The position numbers were made by a program, and so were the translations under genes. Of a DNA stretch of 64,000 nt, positions 18,188 to 27,795 are shown in pieces; the first letter of the stretch is position 1; each line of letters opens with the position of its first letter. Location: assembly GCA_014360005.1 (NCBI GenBank), contig JACIYI010000001.1, positions 186,001-250,000 on the forward strand, written 5' to 3'. Under the pieces are notes generated by a model. That model did no database searches. It saw only the letters and a program-made list of their open reading frames with translations, and was not told where the DNA came from. The stretch comes from Candidatus Aminicenantota bacterium (lineage in GTDB: Bacteria > Acidobacteriota > Aminicenantia > Aminicenantales > Saccharicenantaceae).

Positions 18188-18994
18188 TCAGCCCAGGGCC
18201 ACGTCCAGCATCATCATCAGCACGAAGCCGGCGATTAAACCGATAGTGGCCAGGTCCGATTTTCCACTCTGCTGTGATTCAGGGATGACTTCTTCTGCCA
18301 CTACGAAGATCATGGCTCCAGCGGCAAAGGCCAGAGCGTAAGGTAAAAGGGAAAGCATTTGAGAAACGGCCAGGGCCCCCAGGACTCCGGCCACTGGTTC
18401 TACCAGCCCAGACAGCTGTCCCAGAAAAAAACTTTTTCCCCGGCTCAGACCAGCTGCTCTCAGGGGGCCGGAGACGGCCAGACCTTCGGGCAGGTTTTGC
18501 AGGCCAATGCCCAGAGCCAGGGCCAGGGCGCCGCCCAGGGTGGCCTTGGGAACCCCGAGCGAGGCTGCTCCGAAGGCCACTCCCACTGCCAGTCCCTCGG
18601 GAATGTTGTGCAGGGTAATGGCCAGGACCAGGAGGGTCGTCTTTCGCCAGTGGGTCTTAAGTCCTTCGGCCAGCTCTTCCGGTAAAAAGAGGTGAAGGTG
18701 GGGAAGGGTCCGGTCCAGGAGAAAAAGAAATCCGGCGCCGGCCAGAAAACCCGCAGCCGGTGGAAACCAGACCGGCAGGCCGCGGTTTTTTGACAGCTCG
18801 AGGGCTGGGGCCAGCAGCGACCAGAAACTGGCGGCTATCATCACCCCGCCGGCAAAACCCAGCATCAGGTCCAGCAGGCGGCGATTGACCTTCTTCATAA
18901 AAAGAACTGAGACCGCTCCAGCGGCGGTCATCAGATAGGTAAAGGTAGTGGCCAGCAAAGCCTGGAGCAGTGGTGACAAAGTAGCAAAACTCAT
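18188..18994 (-). CDS. ZIP-family metal transporter
   Basis: 268 residues with about eight hydrophobic helices. The family metal-site motifs are present: HNIPEGLAVGVAFGA in helix 4 and LQNLPEGLAVSGPLRAAG in helix 5 (Asn in place of the His seen in some members). GQLSGLVEPVAGVLGAL in helix 6 is also typical of ZupT/ZIP proteins. A His/Glu-rich loop (LPHLHLFLPEE) lies between helices 3 and 4. It should import Zn2+ or another divalent metal across the inner membrane. It is transcribed toward the TPR gene (205 bp gap, no terminator recognised) and away from the tricorn gene. Confidence 0.9.
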   Translation of the reverse strand: MSFATLSPLLQALLATTFTYLMTAAGAVSVLFMKKVNRRLLDLMLGFAGGVMIAASFWSLLAPALELSKNRGLPVWFPPAAGFLAGAGFLFLLDRTLPHLHLFLPEELAEGLKTHWRKTTLLVLAITLHNIPEGLAVGVAFGAASLGVPKATLGGALALALGIGLQNLPEGLAVSGPLRAAGLSRGKSFFLGQLSGLVEPVAGVLGALAVSQMLSLLPYALAFAAGAMIFVVAEEVIPESQQSGKSDLATIGLIAGFVLMMMLDVALG

Positions 18995-19064
18995 GGCTGT
19001 TGAAATAAAAAGTAGATTAAATGGCAGAAATAGTCAAACCGAACCTCTGGCTTCAATATTTTGC

Positions 19065-19092
19065 TTGAAAAACTGATCCGGGCAACTATACA
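19065..19092 (+). promoter_or_regulatory. Promoter for tricorn protease gene
   Basis: TTGAAA at 19065-19070, 16-bp spacer, TATACA at 19087-19092. The ATG at 19093 would fall at the transcription start, which supports translation from ATG 19129 instead. Confidence 0.45.
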
Positions 19093-19128
19093 ATGATAGT
19101 CTGTTATCAGATTTTTAAGGAGCATATC

Positions 19129-22100
19129 ATGATCTCCAGGCGTTTGCGAATTAATCAGTCTTTAGGGTTTTTAGTTTTTTCTTTAATCCTGTTGGCCTTG
19201 GTCGGGCCGGCGCTGTTGCGGGCGGCGGACGAGGCCCGGGTGCTGCGGTTTCCGGCCATCTATAAAGACCTGGTGGTCTTTTCCTACGCCGGGGACCTGT
19301 ATTCAGTTCCGGCTTCGGGAGGAGTGGCCCGGAAGCTGACTACTCATCCGGGTTATGAGGCTTTTGCCAGGTTTTCACCTGACGGCCGCTACCTGGCCTT
19401 TACCGGAGAGTATGACGGCAACCGTGAGGTTTTTCTGATGCCGGCCGAAGGCGGCGTTCCGGTCCGCCTGACTTATACTCCGGTTCTCAGCCGGGATGAC
19501 ATCTCTGACCGGATGGGCCCTAACAACATTGTCATGGGCTGGACCCCGGACGGTCAGAATATAATTTTCCGGTCGAGGATGGCTGAGTGGAATGACTTTA
19601 ACGGCCAGCTCTACCTGGTGCCCAGGGAAGGCGGGAGGCCGCAAGAACTGCCGCTGCCTCGCGGCGGTTTCTGTTCTTTTTCCCCTGATGGGGAGAAGCT
19701 GGCTTTTAACCGCATTTTCCGGGAATTCCGAACCTGGAAGAGATACCGCGGGGGCATGGTGGATGACATCTGGATTTATGATTTTAAGAACAAAAAGACC
19801 GAAAACATCACTGCCAACGAAGCCTCAGATATCATCCCTATGTGGAGCGGGAACAAGATTTATTTTCTTTCTGACCGAGACCAGAACAAGCGTTTTAACC
19901 TCTATGTCTTCAACACTGAAACCAGAGAAACCAGGAAGGTAACTGATTTTAAGGATTATGATATCAAGTTTCCTTCGCTGGGGCCTGATTCCATAGTTTT
20001 CGAGAACGGTGGTTACCTCTACCGGCTGGACCTGGCCACGGAAAAAGTCGACCGGATTCCAGTCAATATCGCCGATGACCAGGTGGTGGCCAGAACTGAA
20101 CTGGTCAAGGTGGCTGATAAGATCAGCAGCTGGGATATCGCCCCGGACGGGGCCCGGGCGGTTTTCGGGGCCCGCGGGGAGATCTTCACCGTCCCGGCCA
20201 AGAACGGCAACACCCGCAACCTGAGCGGGTCCTCCGGGGTCCACGAACGAGATGTGGCCTGGTCGCCGGATGGCCGCTGGATAGCCTTTATTTCCGATAA
20301 GAGCGGCCGGGAGGAGATTTATATCGTCCCCCAGGACGGCTCCGGTCCGGCCGTGGCCCTGACGGCTGACTCCGATTGCTACAAATATGCTCCGCTCTGG
20401 TCGCCCGACAGCAAGAAGCTCCTCTGGTCGGACCGGTTGTTCCGCCTCCGGTATATTGATATCAAAAGTAAAAAGATAACGGATGTGGCCAGGAGCAAGT
20501 ACTGGGAAATTAATGATTATACCTGGTCTCCCGACTCTTCCTGGATTGCCTTTTCCGACCGGGCTGAAAACGGGATGCCGAAGATTTTCCTGTACAGCCT
20601 GAGCAGCCAGGAGACCATCGAAGTCACCGACAGCTGGTATTCTTCCTATTCACCCTGTTTCAGCTCCGACGGCCAGTATTTATTCTTTGTTTCTGATCGC
20701 GATTTCAGCCCGGTGTACAGCCGGACCGAGTGGAACCATGCTTACCTGAACATGTCGAGAATTTACCTGGTTACGCTCAACCGCCAGGTGAAATCTCCCT
20801 TTGAGCCCAGGAGCGATGAAGTGAAAGTAGCCGCGCCTGAACCGGCCAAGTTGACCAAAGCAAAGGAAGAAAAGCCAGCCACCAAGCCTTCGTCTGAAAA
20901 ACTGACTCTCAAAGTTGAGCCCGAAGGCCTGAAGGACCGGATTACAGCCTTGCCGGTGGAGGTTTCGAGCTATTACGGCCTAACCTCGGTCGGCGATAAA
21001 CTCTATTACCTGAAGCGTTCGTTCGGGGACCGGCAGACCTCGCTCAAATATTACGACCTGGGCAAGCTGGAAGAAAAGGACCTGGGCCCGGTCAATAACT
21101 ATGTTATCTCGGCCGACCACAAGAAGATGCTGGTGCAGCAGGGCCGGGATTATGCCATCATCGACCTGCCGTCCGGTCCTGTAAAGATTGAGAAAAAGCT
21201 CGATCTTTCCGGCCTGGAAATGTGGCTGGACCGGAAGGCTGAGTGGGCCCAGATTTTCAATGAGTGCTGGCGGCAGATGAAGGATTTCTTCTACGCTCCC
21301 AACATGCACGGAGTTGACTGGGAGAAGGTCAGGGCCCTGTACGAGCCGCTGGCCAGAGCTGTTAATCACCGGGCTGACCTGACCTATGTCATCGGCGAGA
21401 TGATCGGCGAGCTCAACTGCGGCCATACCTACGTCGGCGGGGGCGACCTGCCCAAGGTGGAACGAGTGAAAGTTGGCCGGCTGGGAGCCAGACTAGAACG
21501 CGATTCATCGGGATATTACCTGATCAGGAAAATTCTGGCCGGACAGAACTGGGATAGAAGCCTGCGTTCGCCACTGACCGAAGTTGGAGTCAACGTTAAG
21601 GAAGGCGAATATATAATCGCCGTTAATGGCCAATCGGTCAGGGAAGTAAAGGATATCTATGAACTGCTGGTCAATACGGCCGGGAAGCAGGTCACCCTGA
21701 AGGTCAATTCGCGGCCCGACGAGAAGGGTGCCCGGGAAGTGGTGGTGGTGCCGATTGAAACCGAAAACAGCCTCTATTATTATAACTGGGTCAAGAAAAA
21801 TACTGAATACGTGGCTAAAGCCACTGGCGGAAAAGTGGCTTACATTCACGTTCCTGACATGGGGGTGACCGGTCTCAACGAATTCGTCAAGCATTTCTAC
21901 CCCCAGACTGATAAGAAGGCACTGATCATCGACGTTCGGGGCAACGGCGGGGGGAATGTTTCTCCTATGCTGGTGGAAAGGTTAGCCCGGCAGGCAGTGA
22001 TGATGGACATTGCCCGAGGTTCCGTGCCCAGGCCAGACCCTGAAGCCCTGATTCTGGGGCCAAAGGTCTGCTTGATCAATGAATTCTCCGCCTCAGACGG

Positions 22101-22428
22101 TGATATTTTCCCCTACCGCTTCAAGAGAATGCAGCTCGGTAAACTGATCGGAAAGAGGACCTGGGGCGGGGTGGTCGGGATCCGCGGCACTCTGCCGCTG
22201 GTTGATGGCGGTTACCTCAACAAGCCAGAGTTTGCCACCTTCAGCCTGGAAGGAAAGTGGATCATAGAAGGTGAGGGTGTCGAGCCCGATATTTATGTTG
22301 ATAATGATCCGGCTAAAGAATACGAAGGAATTGATGAGCAGCTAAACAAAGCGATTGAAGTAATCATGGAAGAACTGAAGACTAAAGAGCCAAAACTGCC
22401 GGCTGTTCCGCCTTATCCGAAAAAATAA
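19129..22428 (+). CDS. Tricorn protease homologue (S41 peptidase with PDZ), exported
   Basis: About 1099 residues from ATG 19129, six bases after AAGGAG. A signal peptide (FLVFSLILLALVGPALLRA) precedes two beta-propellers with WD/PQQ-like repeats (FSPDGRYLAF, WSPDGRWIAF, WSPDSKKLLW). A helical C1 domain, a PDZ domain (about 820-890) and the S41 C2 domain follow. The catalytic elements match tricorn: His at about 766 (NCGHTYV), the nucleophile region NEFSASDGD with Ser 989 followed by Asp 990 (basic P1 pocket), and Glu in EGEGVEPDI. A Lys/Pro/Glu linker lies near 570-600. Archaeal tricorn is cytosolic; the signal peptide suggests peptide degradation in the periplasm. Confidence 0.93.
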   Translation: MISRRLRINQSLGFLVFSLILLALVGPALLRAADEARVLRFPAIYKDLVVFSYAGDLYSVPASGGVARKLTTHPGYEAFARFSPDGRYLAFTGEYDGNREVFLMPAEGGVPVRLTYTPVLSRDDISDRMGPNNIVMGWTPDGQNIIFRSRMAEWNDFNGQLYLVPREGGRPQELPLPRGGFCSFSPDGEKLAFNRIFREFRTWKRYRGGMVDDIWIYDFKNKKTENITANEASDIIPMWSGNKIYFLSDRDQNKRFNLYVFNTETRETRKVTDFKDYDIKFPSLGPDSIVFENGGYLYRLDLATEKVDRIPVNIADDQVVARTELVKVADKISSWDIAPDGARAVFGARGEIFTVPAKNGNTRNLSGSSGVHERDVAWSPDGRWIAFISDKSGREEIYIVPQDGSGPAVALTADSDCYKYAPLWSPDSKKLLWSDRLFRLRYIDIKSKKITDVARSKYWEINDYTWSPDSSWIAFSDRAENGMPKIFLYSLSSQETIEVTDSWYSSYSPCFSSDGQYLFFVSDRDFSPVYSRTEWNHAYLNMSRIYLVTLNRQVKSPFEPRSDEVKVAAPEPAKLTKAKEEKPATKPSSEKLTLKVEPEGLKDRITALPVEVSSYYGLTSVGDKLYYLKRSFGDRQTSLKYYDLGKLEEKDLGPVNNYVISADHKKMLVQQGRDYAIIDLPSGPVKIEKKLDLSGLEMWLDRKAEWAQIFNECWRQMKDFFYAPNMHGVDWEKVRALYEPLARAVNHRADLTYVIGEMIGELNCGHTYVGGGDLPKVERVKVGRLGARLERDSSGYYLIRKILAGQNWDRSLRSPLTEVGVNVKEGEYIIAVNGQSVREVKDIYELLVNTAGKQVTLKVNSRPDEKGAREVVVVPIETENSLYYYNWVKKNTEYVAKATGGKVAYIHVPDMGVTGLNEFVKHFYPQTDKKALIIDVRGNGGGNVSPMLVERLARQAVMMDIARGSVPRPDPEALILGPKVCLINEFSASDGDIFPYRFKRMQLGKLIGKRTWGGVVGIRGTLPLVDGGYLNKPEFATFSLEGKWIIEGEGVEPDIYVDNDPAKEYEGIDEQLNKAIEVIMEELKTKEPKLPAVPPYPKK

Positions 22429-22742
22429 AAAGGTTAAAAAGCTAACCCTGGCCCTGGCAATTTATAAATTTATTGATTATGACAACGGGAAAAAAGGGCC
22501 TGGCCACAAGAGAAAAAACTGAAAAGGATGGATGGATAAAAGTTATGATTTAAGGTTAAGAAATTTTCCCGATAATAAAGAATTGGTATGGCAGAGAATG
22601 AGCAACTGTTTCCATAGACAGAGTAAAACAAGATAATGGTCCATGAAAAATGAAGTGGAAAAGAAGCAGTATTATGGTGGTTGTGCCTTAAACTTAAAAA
22701 ATGTTTATTTCTGATGTCACACTAAGTTATGGAGTAAAGAAA
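22429..22742. other. AT-rich spacer between tricorn and M28 genes
   Basis: About 310 bp, clearly AT-richer than the flanking genes. No open frame with a ribosome-binding site and no hairpin with T-run were seen. A GATAATAAAG stretch near 22570 could serve as a -10 region, but no convincing -35 accompanies it. Confidence 0.4.
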
Positions 22743-24089
22743 ATGAAAAAAAATCAAATGGCAGGGATGATTTGTTTATCCCTGGCTTTTTTTCTGACCA
22801 CCTTAAGTTTGGCTGCACAGGAAATTGAAGCTCGCGGCTATGAGTTTTTAAAAAAAGCTGTGGACCAGGTTTCTGAGCGGAATATTCTAGCCAGCATCAG
22901 AGCGCTTCAGGGGTTTAAGACCAGGAACCTGTTGTCAGAACAAAAAGCGGTCAATTTTGGGATCGGTGCTGCCCGAAAATGGCTGATGAAGGAGTTTCAG
23001 AAAATTCCGGGGCTGGAAGTGGTGGATGATGGTTATCGCCTGCCAAAACAGGGTAACAGGATTGTCCGCGATACTGAGCTTCATAACGTGGTGGCTATCA
23101 AAAAAGGAAGAGCAGTCAGCGAAAGAATAATCATTGTCAACGCCCATTATGACACGATTGCTGTAAGCAAGGATAGAAAATTCCATTACGAAGATGTTAA
23201 CACCGAGGCTCCAGGGGCCAACGATGATGCTTCGGGCGTGGCCGCAATGCTGGAAATGGCCAGGATTGTAGCCCCGCTGGAAACAGAAGCCACTATCCAT
23301 TTCATTGCTTTTTCAGGAGAAGAGCAGGGATTAGTCGGTTCCACGCTTTATGCCCGGAAGATGAAACAGCAGGGAAAAAACGTAGAGGCAGTGCTGACCA
23401 TGGACATGATTTCTAACATCAAAGCGGGAAACGGCTACATAGATTCAACCCGGGTGCGGGTGTTCAGCGATGACCCTAATGATTCTCCCAGCCGGGAGCT
23501 GGCCCGCTATGTTAAACGGGTGGCCGAGCAGGTTTATCCTTCTTTTGAAGTTAACCTGATTTACCGGGCTGACAGATTCGGTCGGGGAGGAGACCACACG
23601 CCCTTTGTGCAGGAAGGATATCCGGGAATAAGGTTTACTGAAGCCCGGGAAAATTATTCAATTCAGCATACACCGCTGGATACGATGGAAAATCTTTCAG
23701 TGCCCTATTGTGCAGATGTCACCAGAGTGGTGCTGGCTTCTCTTCTGTCACTGGCCTGTGCCCCCCAGGCACCGCAGGTGACCAGCGAGCGCGGGGCACC
23801 GCTTCTGGGCCGCGGTCAGGGTTATGATGCTGACCTGCGCTGGAAGTGGGAAGGGAACCGGGAAAGCCTGGCTGGGTTTAAGGTTTACATGAAGGACACC
23901 AAATCGTCTTACTGGGAAAGGGTTTATTTTGCCGAACAGACTGATTCTTTTCTGCTGAAAAATGTTTCTATAGATAACTGGACCTTTGGAGTTTCGGCTA
24001 TCGGGACTAACGGTCTGGAAAGCCTGGTTTCCATCTACCGCATGCCACCCCGGCGTCGGGCTGAATACACCTTTGAGGAAATTAAATAA
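22743..24089 (+). CDS. M28 family metallopeptidase with C-terminal FN3-like domain, secreted
   Basis: About 448 residues from ATG 22743, with GGAG about 9 nt before it; the ATG at 22701 is less likely. A signal peptide (MICLSLAFFLTTLSLAAQ) is present. All five M28 metal ligands can be located: NAHYDT (His), GANDDASG (bridging Asp), FSGEEQG (catalytic and ligand Glu), LTMDMIS (Asp) and SIQHTPLDT (His). The C-terminal 100 residues (DLRWKWEGNRESLAGFKVYMKD...) form an FN3-like domain, as in other secreted aminopeptidases. It probably releases N-terminal amino acids from peptides outside the cytoplasm, complementing the tricorn gene just upstream. Confidence 0.92.
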   Translation: MKKNQMAGMICLSLAFFLTTLSLAAQEIEARGYEFLKKAVDQVSERNILASIRALQGFKTRNLLSEQKAVNFGIGAARKWLMKEFQKIPGLEVVDDGYRLPKQGNRIVRDTELHNVVAIKKGRAVSERIIIVNAHYDTIAVSKDRKFHYEDVNTEAPGANDDASGVAAMLEMARIVAPLETEATIHFIAFSGEEQGLVGSTLYARKMKQQGKNVEAVLTMDMISNIKAGNGYIDSTRVRVFSDDPNDSPSRELARYVKRVAEQVYPSFEVNLIYRADRFGRGGDHTPFVQEGYPGIRFTEARENYSIQHTPLDTMENLSVPYCADVTRVVLASLLSLACAPQAPQVTSERGAPLLGRGQGYDADLRWKWEGNRESLAGFKVYMKDTKSSYWERVYFAEQTDSFLLKNVSIDNWTFGVSAIGTNGLESLVSIYRMPPRRRAEYTFEEIK

Positions 24090-24106
24090 ATATTTAGCTC
24101 GCTTAA

Positions 24107-24616
24107 TTAAAGCCTCAGATGAAGTCCGAGCTGAAAAGCACTTACCTGAATAAGCCAGAAATCTTTTACTGTGGCCAGTGGAAATTTAAACGAACTTTCC
24201 AGGCCAAAGTTTTTAAGGCTAAGACCTAACCCGCAGGTCAGGTAATCAATTATGTTGCCCTTGCTTGTATATGGACCATACGGGTCATGTACATATCCAG
24301 CGAGTAAATGTAGAGCCTTATCCTCATTCTGGTCAAGTTGTAAAGTGTAAGCCAGCCCGGCCGAGAATTTTATAAAATCTGACTCAAGGGGCCATTGGTA
24401 GAATTTAGTGACTAAATAATTATAGCTGCTTCCACCAGAAAATTGTTTCCAGTTCCAGTAAGATACATCCGAGTAAAGATTAAGATTATCTGAAATTTTA
24501 ACTTTGCTGCTCAAGCACAGAGCAAAAGGAAACCTGAAATAATGAGTAAAAGGTCCTGAAGTAGTCGTCTGGGGAAGATAGAGTTCCCGTGTTTCTAAGG
24601 TAAACGTCATTTTCAT
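24107..24616 (-). pseudogene. Remnant of an outer-membrane beta-barrel protein (FadL/OMPP1-like C-terminal half)
   Basis: A 169-residue frame with no signal peptide and a weak start. It shows alternating amphipathic strands (FRFPFALCLSSKVKISDNLNLYSDVSYWNW; FIKFSAGLAYTLQ; NIIDYLTCGLGLSLKNFGLESSFKF) and ends LGLHLRL, like the last strands of a barrel. The FPFALCLSSKVKISDNLNLYSDVSYWNW stretch resembles the barrel half of FadL-type transporters. The expected N-terminal half and signal are absent upstream. The surroundings are AT-rich, unlike neighbours. It is most likely a 5'-truncated gene relic; a short intact barrel gene cannot be excluded. Confidence 0.5.
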
Positions 24617-24817
24617 CTTTCGCGCTGTTAATTAGAGATAACAAATCAAGAAAAGAATAATCATCAAATACGGACAAATAATCAACCAAAAGTAAAGACG
24701 AATGGCAACGCGGTTATTTCTCTATTTAACAGAAATTAATGCCCGGCTTTTTGGAATGTTTGCTGTGTTATTTTACTTATCTTTTAAGTTGGTTTAGGTA
24801 CAGGTGGACAAAAGGTA

Positions 24818-24823
24818 TATAAT
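24818..24823 (+). promoter_or_regulatory. Consensus -10 (TATAAT) for the Mrp gene
   Basis: A perfect TATAAT lies 25 bp before the ATG, with no good -35 at 16-18 bp. Transcription would start near 24830, so the leader would be very short but still include the CGGAGG ribosome-binding site at 24838-24843. Confidence 0.4.
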
Positions 24824-24847
24824 GTATAAAAAATCAGCGGAGGAAAA

Positions 24848-25624
24848 ATGAGTCAGCCAGAAAAAAAAGAAAACCCCAACAAGATAAGGCATCTGATAGG
24901 TGTCATGAGCGGAAAAGGTGGGGTAGGGAAGTCCACGGTGACTTACCTCACGGCTCTGGCGCTGAAGCAAAAAGGCTATAAAGTTGGCATACTGGATGCC
25001 GACATAACCGGAGCCAGCATCCCGCGGATTATGCACCTGCCAAAGTATGAGATGAAAGTCTGCGGCGATTTTATCTGCCCGGTGGAAACAGAGCAGGGAC
25101 TAAAGGTCATGTCCATCAGCTTCCTGGTGGACAATGAAGAACAGCCGGTTATCTGGCGTGGACCACTGCTCAGCAAAGCCATCCAACAGTTCTGGGGCGA
25201 AGTTCTCTGGGGTGAGCTGGATTACCTGGTGATTGATATGCCGCCAGGAACTTCTGACGTGGCCATAACGGTCATGCAATCTTTCCCGCTTCACGGCTTT
25301 ATTTTTGTTACCACGCCCCAGGACCTGGTCTCGGTGGTGGTGGCCCGTTCCATGCAGATGGCTGAGAGGTTGAAGGTGCCGGTGCTGGGTCTGGTAGAAA
25401 ACATGAGCTATTTCATTTGCCCTCACTGCGGAGAAAAGACCAACTTTTTTGGCCAGAATGAGACCGAAAAACTGGCCAGGCAGTTCGGCACGGAGTTACT
25501 GGTGCAGATTCCTACCAGCCTGGAATTCGCCCGCATGCCATCTCAAGGTCTGGATTTTTCCAGCCGCCTGGTGCAAGAAACCCTGGACAAGCTCGGCCAG
25601 GCTGTAGCTCAAAAGTTGACCTGA
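24848..25624 (+). CDS. Mrp/NBP35-type iron-sulfur carrier ATPase
   Basis: 258 residues, start ATG after CGGAGG. The deviant Walker A of the MinD/Mrp family, SGKGGVGKST, is at about residues 21-30. DADITGASIPRIMHL is the Mrp switch region, and MPPGTSDVAIT and VENMSYFICPHCGEKTNFFG follow. The last contains the CxxC pair that binds a bridging [4Fe-4S] cluster in the dimer. It lacks the N-terminal DUF59 domain found in many Mrp proteins. Role: scaffold or carrier of Fe-S clusters in the cytoplasm. Stands alone between the barrel remnant and the MuiA-like gene. Confidence 0.93.
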   Translation: MSQPEKKENPNKIRHLIGVMSGKGGVGKSTVTYLTALALKQKGYKVGILDADITGASIPRIMHLPKYEMKVCGDFICPVETEQGLKVMSISFLVDNEEQPVIWRGPLLSKAIQQFWGEVLWGELDYLVIDMPPGTSDVAITVMQSFPLHGFIFVTTPQDLVSVVVARSMQMAERLKVPVLGLVENMSYFICPHCGEKTNFFGQNETEKLARQFGTELLVQIPTSLEFARMPSQGLDFSSRLVQETLDKLGQAVAQKLT

Positions 25625-25879
25625 ATCTGGACCGAATGCCTGTTTGCGGTCCCAGCCTGAGAAAATCAGAACATCCGGGTAAGTGGTCAGGAAACATTAA
25701 ACCATTTCTGGACTGGTCAGTTTAATATTAGCCGAAACTTTTTCCCGACAGATAAGTCTAATGAAATCAATAAACATCTTTGAGACCGGGACAGCGAAAA
25801 TTAGCAGATGATGGAGAAGCCGGGCTGGTTTTTATATGTTATACTATTAATTTAAATCAGGAAAGAAGGAGAAGAAAAG

Positions 25880-27574
25880 ATGAAAAGGTCAATAAAGATG
25901 TTTTCTGAATTTTTGAAGGCCAGCTCCCTGGTACTTTTGGCCAGCCTGCTAATGGCTTCCGCCTCCCCGGCCCGACAGCAGGCAGAACATAAGACCGAAG
26001 CTATAGCTAGAAGTAGCGACCGCAGCCTGGTCGAGGTAACCAGCCGTATTCAGCAGGTGATTGTCTACCCTGACCGGGCCCAGGTTATAAGAAAAGGTGA
26101 AGCCAGTCTTACTCCTGAAACCAGGAGTTTGGTTTTTCGCGGACTGCCTGGCACCATTATTCCGGGATCGGTCCGGGTTGCGGCCAGCGGCCAGGCTCCG
26201 GTAAAAATCATCGGAGTAGAGGTCAGCCGGGAATTTCTGGAAGCTGAAAAGCTCCCCGAAGTCAGGAAGATTATGGAAGAGATCAGTTCAGTCGAGAGTG
26301 AGATGGCCAGTCTCAAAGGACAGGAAGCCATTCTTGAGGCTCAGGAAAAATTCTTGAATTCCTTCGGGGCAGCTTTCAGCAATCAGGCTTCGCGGGAGCT
26401 CCTGGCCGGGCGTCCGGACCTATCTGGAGTGGATAAGTTCGTTGATTATCTCGGGGCCAGGCTCCAGTCCATTCAGAAGAGCCGGCAGGATAATGCCCGG
26501 GCTCTCGCTGAAAAGCAGGCCAGGCTGGAAGCTCTGAAGAAAAAACTAAAGGAGATTATGCCAGCCGGCTCTAGGGAACAGCAAAACATCACTGTCCTGG
26601 TGGAGAGCACCCGGACCGCAGGGCTCCAGGTGGAATTAAGTTATGACGTCAGTCCGGCCAGCTGGAACCCGATTTATACCATCAAAGCCCTGCCAGAATT
26701 AGGGGAGATAGAACTGACCGTGGCGGCCATAGTCAAACAGAGAACAGGCGAGAACTGGGACAACGTCAACCTGTTACTTTCTACTAGTCGCCCGACTGCC
26801 GGTAATCAGCCCGGAGAACTCTCTCCCTGGTATCTGGATTTTTTCCAGCCCAGAATGATGCGAGCGGCCAGCCGGGACCTGGTCGAAGCTAAAATGGCCA
26901 TGGAAGCAGAAGCCGCTCCGGCTCTGGCCCTGGAAGAAACGGCCGAAATGGTCGAGACCTGGCTGGGTGTCAATTTTGAAATAAAGAAAGCCTGGACTAT
27001 TGCCAGCGACGGGGCTGAGCGCCGGGTACCGATTGATAGTCAAAAAATGCCGGCCGCTTTTGATTACCTGTCGGTTCCCAAGCTGCAGGAGTTATGCTTC
27101 CTGCGGTCGAGTTTCAAAAGTACCCTGCCTTATCCCTTGCTCCCGGGCCGGGCTGACCTGTTCATCGCCCAGGATTTTGTCGGCTCTCTCGGCCTGAACC
27201 TGCTTCCAGCCGGCGACGAACTCCAGCTGTTCTTCGGTCAGGATAATCAGGTCAAGGTCAAAAGGGAACTGGTAAAAAGGGAGAAGAGCGGCCCGGGCTT
27301 TCTGGGGAAGAACGAAAGAGTTAACCAGGTCTTCCGGATTACCCTGGAAAACCTCAGAAACCGCCCGGTGGAGGTTGAAGTTAAAGACCAGTTGCCGGTC
27401 AGTCAGAACACGAAAATAGAAGTAAAGGACGTAAAAATTATGCCGGCCCCTTCAAGCCGGGATGAAAATGGGATACTGACCTGGAAGTTGAAGCTCGAGC
27501 CCCGACAGAAACAGGAAATCATCCTTGATTTTACCGTGGAATATCCAAAGGGCAGCCGGGTAATCGGCATCTGA
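25880..27574 (+). CDS. MuiA-type (DUF4140/DUF4139) protein, exported
   Basis: 564 residues from ATG preceded by AGAAGGAGAAG. A signal peptide (SLVLLASLLMASASPARQ) comes first. Residues about 55-155 match the N-terminal DUF4140 domain (VIVYPDRAQVIRKGEASL...LVFRGLPGTI). A coiled coil follows (about 125-235, Glu/Lys-rich), then the C-terminal DUF4139 domain (VELSYDVSPASWNPIYTIKAL...VKQRTGENWDNVNLLLSTSRP). The name comes from mucoidy inhibitor A; the molecular role of the family is not established. Likely periplasmic. It sits alone, 255 bp after the Mrp gene. Confidence 0.88.
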   Translation: MKRSIKMFSEFLKASSLVLLASLLMASASPARQQAEHKTEAIARSSDRSLVEVTSRIQQVIVYPDRAQVIRKGEASLTPETRSLVFRGLPGTIIPGSVRVAASGQAPVKIIGVEVSREFLEAEKLPEVRKIMEEISSVESEMASLKGQEAILEAQEKFLNSFGAAFSNQASRELLAGRPDLSGVDKFVDYLGARLQSIQKSRQDNARALAEKQARLEALKKKLKEIMPAGSREQQNITVLVESTRTAGLQVELSYDVSPASWNPIYTIKALPELGEIELTVAAIVKQRTGENWDNVNLLLSTSRPTAGNQPGELSPWYLDFFQPRMMRAASRDLVEAKMAMEAEAAPALALEETAEMVETWLGVNFEIKKAWTIASDGAERRVPIDSQKMPAAFDYLSVPKLQELCFLRSSFKSTLPYPLLPGRADLFIAQDFVGSLGLNLLPAGDELQLFFGQDNQVKVKRELVKREKSGPGFLGKNERVNQVFRITLENLRNRPVEVEVKDQLPVSQNTKIEVKDVKIMPAPSSRDENGILTWKLKLEPRQKQEIILDFTVEYPKGSRVIGI

Positions 27575-27740
27575 GACCTGGCCGGCAAAAGACTTTTCAG
27601 AAAAATTAAATTTGACCCGAAAAAAACAGAAAAATAATCTTATGAACTCGGATCAAACTGGAATACCGGAGATGTGGTTCTGATATTGCGGTTCTTCTTG
27701 GTCAGTCTAAACTCCGGGTATCCAGATTTTGCCGTTAAAA

Positions 27741-27749
27741 TGATATAAT
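27741..27749 (+). promoter_or_regulatory. Extended -10 promoter of the P-type ATPase gene
   Basis: TGA followed by TATAAT (27744-27749) fits an extended -10 (TGn-TATAAT), which can work without a strong -35. It lies about 45 bp before the likely start codon. Confidence 0.45.
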
Positions 27750-27795
27750 CATAAATCCGTTTGACTCGAAAACTGGAGTGGAAAAGGTTAGCCTG

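Noticed and set aside
24498..24689. Short leftward frame upstream of the barrel remnant
   Set aside because: It overlaps the remnant in another frame, shows no barrel strands or signal peptide, and does not supply the missing N-terminal half.
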